Shown here in pieces: positions 7,901 to 9,660 of a stretch of 9,660 nucleotides of DNA (its first letter is position 1; every line of letters begins with the position of its first letter). The translations under genes were made by a program, and so were the position numbers. The DNA is from Prevotellaceae bacterium UBA3627. Lineage in GTDB: Bacteria > Bacteroidota > Bacteroidia > Bacteroidales > Bacteroidaceae. The DNA lies in contig DFLE01000058.1 of assembly GCA_002373375.1 (NCBI GenBank), positions 2,161-11,820 on the forward strand, given 5' to 3'. The notes under the pieces were generated by a model. That model saw only the letters and a program-made list of their open reading frames with translations. It did not search any database and was not told where the DNA came from.

Positions 7901-9332
7901 ACTGGCAGAGAATACCATCCGCCTTTACCGTGAGCGTCACCACGACAGTATTCCGCGCAAGGTGAGCTACACGCTGTGGTCAAGTGAATTTATAGAGACT
8001 GGCGGTGCAACCATCGCACAGTGTCTTTACATGTTGGGTGTGGAACCGATACGTGATGCTTTCGGAAGGGTGACTGACATACGCCTCATTCCTTCAAAGG
8101 AACTCGGACGCCCCCGCATTGATGTGGTGGTGCAAACCTCTGGCCAGCTGCGCGACCTTGCTGCTTCGCGCCTGTTCCTTATAACTCGTGCAGTGGAAAT
8201 GGCTGCACAGGCCAAGGGCGATGCTTATCCCAACATGGTTGCAGAAGGCGTCAAGACAGCGGAGCGTGTGCTTGTGGACAAAGGCATGTCGCCCAAAGAG
8301 GCGAGGGAGGTAAGTGCATACCGTGTGTTCGGCGGCGTGAACGGCAACTACGGAACGGGCATACAGGGCATGACGATGGCAAGTGACCGCTGGGACAAGG
8401 AGTCGGAACTGGCAGAGGTATATCTCAACAACATGGGCGCTTTCTATGGTAAGGAGGACCAGTGGGAGGATATGCGGCAGTATGCCTTTGAGGCGGCACT
8501 GGCAAATACCGATGCCGTCATTCAGCCGCGACAGTCAAATACGTGGGGTGCGCTGTCGCTCGACCATGTATATGAGTTTATGGGTGGCATGAACATGGCA
8601 GTGCGTAACGTGACGGGCAAGGATCCTGATGCATATCTGTCAGACTACCGTAACCGCAACAATGCAAGGATGCAGGAAGTGAAAGAGGCTATCGGTGTGG
8701 AGAGCCGTACCACACTATTCAATCCTACATATATAAAGGAGAAGATGCAGGGCGGTGCCAGCGATGCCAATGCGTTTGCCGAACTGGTTCAGAATACATA
8801 CGGATGGAACGTGATGAAACCCGAGGCCATAGACAAGGAGATGTGGGATGGCATTTATGAGACATACGTGAAGGACAAGTTCCAACTCGGCATCCGTGAG
8901 TTCTTTGAACAGAAGAACCAGGCTGCACTGCAGGAGATGACTGCGGTGATGATGGAGTCTGCCCGCAAGGGCTATTGGAAGGCTTCAGATACACAGCTCA
9001 AGGATATTGCGAAACTGCACACGGAACTGGTACGGAAGTATGGAGCAAGTGGCTCGCAGATGGTTGGCGACAATCAGAAACTGCAGGATTTCATTGCAGA
9101 AAAGGTTGATGCTGCATCTGCCAAGGAATACAAGAAGCAAATCAGTGAGGTACGCGAGGAGAAGGTCAGCGACAAGGATGGAAAGGTGCTGAAGAAAGAA
9201 GAGATGAACCATGCGGAAGAAACCACGACGATTGTCAGCAACATTGTTGTGGCTGCTATAGCCGTTGTCTTCATCGTGCTGCTCGTATTGCTTGTGCGCC
9301 GACGCCGTAACATTAATAACTCAACTTTCTGA
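4962..9332 (+). CDS. hmuS: HmuS: CobN/magnesium-chelatase-H-like heme-processing protein with two membrane anchors
   Basis: CobN-like protein of 1456 residues. Hmu-linked CobN homologues are thought to act on heme, releasing iron from the porphyrin; I base that role on family and operon context. Family motifs in order: HFGTHGSLEYTPGKQ (His541, His545), LGRPRID at 1048-1054, GNYGTGIQG around Tyr1130 and SLDHVYEFMGG around Asp1201. A basic N-terminus (RKIRLKKK) precedes a helix at about 10-27. A C-terminal helix at about 1424-1445 is followed by RRRR, so both ends should be cytoplasmic and the catalytic bulk periplasmic. Residues about 785-885 form a Met-, Lys- and His-rich insert. No CobS/CobT or ChlI/ChlD partner is nearby, which argues against a normal ATP-driven chelatase. 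The start lacks a strong Shine-Dalgarno, as is common in Bacteroidetes. The 93-bp gap from hmuR suggests the same operon. Confidence 0.9.
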   Translation: MRKIRLKKKYIFLGILAVILVTAFAAFWRSMCGRTDIAFVNYQVITMGEISKANDNSFIRLHEAPLDDIDSWDDYDVVLINGMGLRITEEQRTRIQELTEKGLKVLTTQATNPANNIVSLDEWDVDSLKQYLSAGGRKNYRSFLNYLRNDVDGKLFFVNDVEPVEERNEPLLYHPNLKDANGEELGFASIKDYNVFLTENNLHKADAPRIIISGMMGDATDLISALEASGDVVYATRNLAALIKTNAIDSINPSAIINMAHGRIGDFAVEYLKKQNIPLFSTVNVNRMTADWEDDKKGMQGGFFSQSIITPEIDGMIHPFVLFAIREGKDGLPEAYTIPERLKTFVAAVNKHVALKHIANKDKKVAIVYFKGPGSNALTASGLEVVPSLYNMLVRMREEGYNVQGLPATADALAQMIQHSGSVFGTYAEGAQAKFLSEGNPQLVSKKDFDSWTDTLFSDKMRKEMNSVNGKFPGNYLAKDSETLGLPVIRFGNIVLMPQMPAGTGSDSFKMVHGTESAPPYPYIAQYLWIQQGFKADALIHFGTHGSLEYTPGKQVALSQNCWSDRLVGSLPHFYLYTIGNVGEGMIAKRRTYASLVSYLTPPFMESNLRTLYSKLSSAIEAYDKNPSNNASLVVKSITIEMGIHRELHLDSVRNKPYTESEIARIEAFAEELMNEKITSKNYIMGVPYDMERINSSVYAMASEPIAYSLLALDKMKKRVADDVEKHKSLFTARYLNPAKTLVGGLLNRQGNASDEEICRIAHISMDDLRRARHIDSVVNAPQQMMSMMMSMAVQGNSAKHKASGKHPAGKQKMPTSKEKERMHEMAKGMSPKKALAIAKMMGASPEQLKKMKEGMMKARGGKHDAHTSSKMANMSPAMQAIVDKVAEAAVLTKEDKNFAHAVLEVERTIRNVGNYKTALLTSPRIEMECLLNALAGGYTAPSPGGDVISNPNAVPTGRNLYGVNTEACPSEQAWEKGKELAENTIRLYRERHHDSIPRKVSYTLWSSEFIETGGATIAQCLYMLGVEPIRDAFGRVTDIRLIPSKELGRPRIDVVVQTSGQLRDLAASRLFLITRAVEMAAQAKGDAYPNMVAEGVKTAERVLVDKGMSPKEAREVSAYRVFGGVNGNYGTGIQGMTMASDRWDKESELAEVYLNNMGAFYGKEDQWEDMRQYAFEAALANTDAVIQPRQSNTWGALSLDHVYEFMGGMNMAVRNVTGKDPDAYLSDYRNRNNARMQEVKEAIGVESRTTLFNPTYIKEKMQGGASDANAFAELVQNTYGWNVMKPEAIDKEMWDGIYETYVKDKFQLGIREFFEQKNQAALQEMTAVMMESARKGYWKASDTQLKDIAKLHTELVRKYGASGSQMVGDNQKLQDFIAEKVDAASAKEYKKQISEVREEKVSDKDGKVLKKEEMNHAEETTTIVSNIVVAAIAVVFIVLLVLLVRRRRNINNSTF

Positions 9333-9538
9333 AGTAGTCAAGTAGACAGTAGTTAAGTAGTTAAGACAATACAGAATACCTCAGCATGAGCCTCGGTTCG
9401 TCAATAAACAGCAAATAGCCAGGGTAATGTCTTAACTCCTTTACTTCTTTACTCCTGAAGACTAAGAAGTTGAGCACTTGCTTCCTATAGAATTTTCAAA
9501 CTATATTCAGTTAATAAAATTTAAAATGGCACATAAAG
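9333..9538. repeat. Non-coding repeat-bearing spacer after hmuS
   Basis: The first ~35 bases are low-complexity AGTAG/AGTTAAG sequence similar to the repeat before hmuS. GTTAAGAC (9360-9367) is inverted as GTCTTAAC (9429-9436), and the flanks continue as an imperfect inverted match. A small CTCA-GCA-TGAG hairpin lies between. No T-tract terminator and no supported gene are seen. Since hmuS and the gene at 9539 converge, the inverted repeat may serve loosely as a bidirectional transcript end. Confidence 0.5.
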
Positions 9539-9660
9539 TTAATTTGCAACTCTCTGAGTTCTCAAAAACTCGTGGTTCGCCTCGTAATCCATGTCATGGG
9601 TAACCAACGACATGGCAAGATGAAGAAGTTTGTTCTTGGCATTGTTTAGTGCGATTGAGA
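9539..9660 (-). CDS. C-terminal end of a convergent gene, possibly IS110-type transposase
   Basis: The minus strand is open from the window edge to a TAA at 9541-9539, giving 39 residues; the start lies outside the window. The segment begins SIALNNAKNKLLHLAMSLV and ends TQRVAN. A helical NAxxNKLLH pattern followed by a charged tail reminds me of the C-termini of IS110-type transposases in Bacteroidetes. That recognition is tentative because the catalytic parts are not visible. The frame has a protein-like composition and ends just before AT-rich spacer sequence, which supports real coding. The alternative is an unrelated convergent gene. Confidence 0.45.
   Translation of the reverse strand, partial: SIALNNAKNKLLHLAMSLVTHDMDYEANHEFLRTQRVAN

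Noticed and set aside
4962..9332. Cobaltochelatase CobN for cobalamin, or magnesium chelatase BchH
   Set aside because: The chelatase fold is shared, but the protein has two membrane anchors, no ATPase partner genes nearby, and sits after hmuY and hmuR, which points to heme handling.
9360..9436. Intrinsic terminator after hmuS
   Set aside because: The inverted repeat arms are 8 bp, more than 60 bp apart and not followed by a T-tract.
9526..9603. 25-codon plus-strand open frame starting ATGGCACATAAA with an AT-rich leader
   Set aside because: The start context is tempting, but the frame is antisense to the better minus-strand coding end and soon stops; no family is recognised.

Overview
The window looks like a chromosomal segment from a Prevotella-type member of the Bacteroidales. 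Three things point that way: two promoters of the Bacteroidetes form (TTG, about 20 bp, TAnnTTTG), lipoproteins whose cysteine is followed by acidic residues, and a heme-uptake (hmu) gene set of the Porphyromonas/Prevotella/Bacteroides kind. This assignment rests on pattern recognition, not on a database search.

Layout. Positions 1-1120, minus strand: the N-terminal 373 codons of a type IA DNA topoisomerase III (topB), cut by the window edge. Positions 1121-1429: a divergent regulatory region with one recognisable promoter per direction, a hairpin in the topB leader and an operator-like palindrome. Positions 1430-9332, plus strand: four genes that read as one heme-acquisition operon. These are (i) a surface-type lipoprotein made of two tandem calycin-like repeats, (ii) an HmuY-family hemophore-like lipoprotein, (iii) an HmuR-type TonB-dependent receptor, and (iv) HmuS, a very large CobN/Mg-chelatase-H-like protein. 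Genes i-ii and ii-iii overlap by ATGA, so translation is probably coupled. A 93-bp gap with a perfect 14-bp tandem repeat and a hairpin separates receptor and HmuS. Positions 9333-9538: non-coding, with related repeats. Positions 9539-9660, minus strand: the C-terminal end of a convergent gene, possibly an IS110-type transposase.

How the genes would work together (inference from the family): the lipoproteins capture heme at the surface and pass it to the receptor. The receptor moves it into the periplasm using TonB energy. HmuS, anchored by a membrane helix at each end with its catalytic bulk in the periplasm, removes the iron or otherwise processes the tetrapyrrole without an AAA+ partner.

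Points that stand out: the calycin-like duplicated lipoprotein as first gene of a heme operon; no histidine in the receptor plug or between FRAP and the NPDL-like motif, with methionines instead; a Met/Lys/His-rich insert in HmuS; and the absence of hmuT, hmuU and hmuV directly after hmuS, where a convergent gene ends instead.
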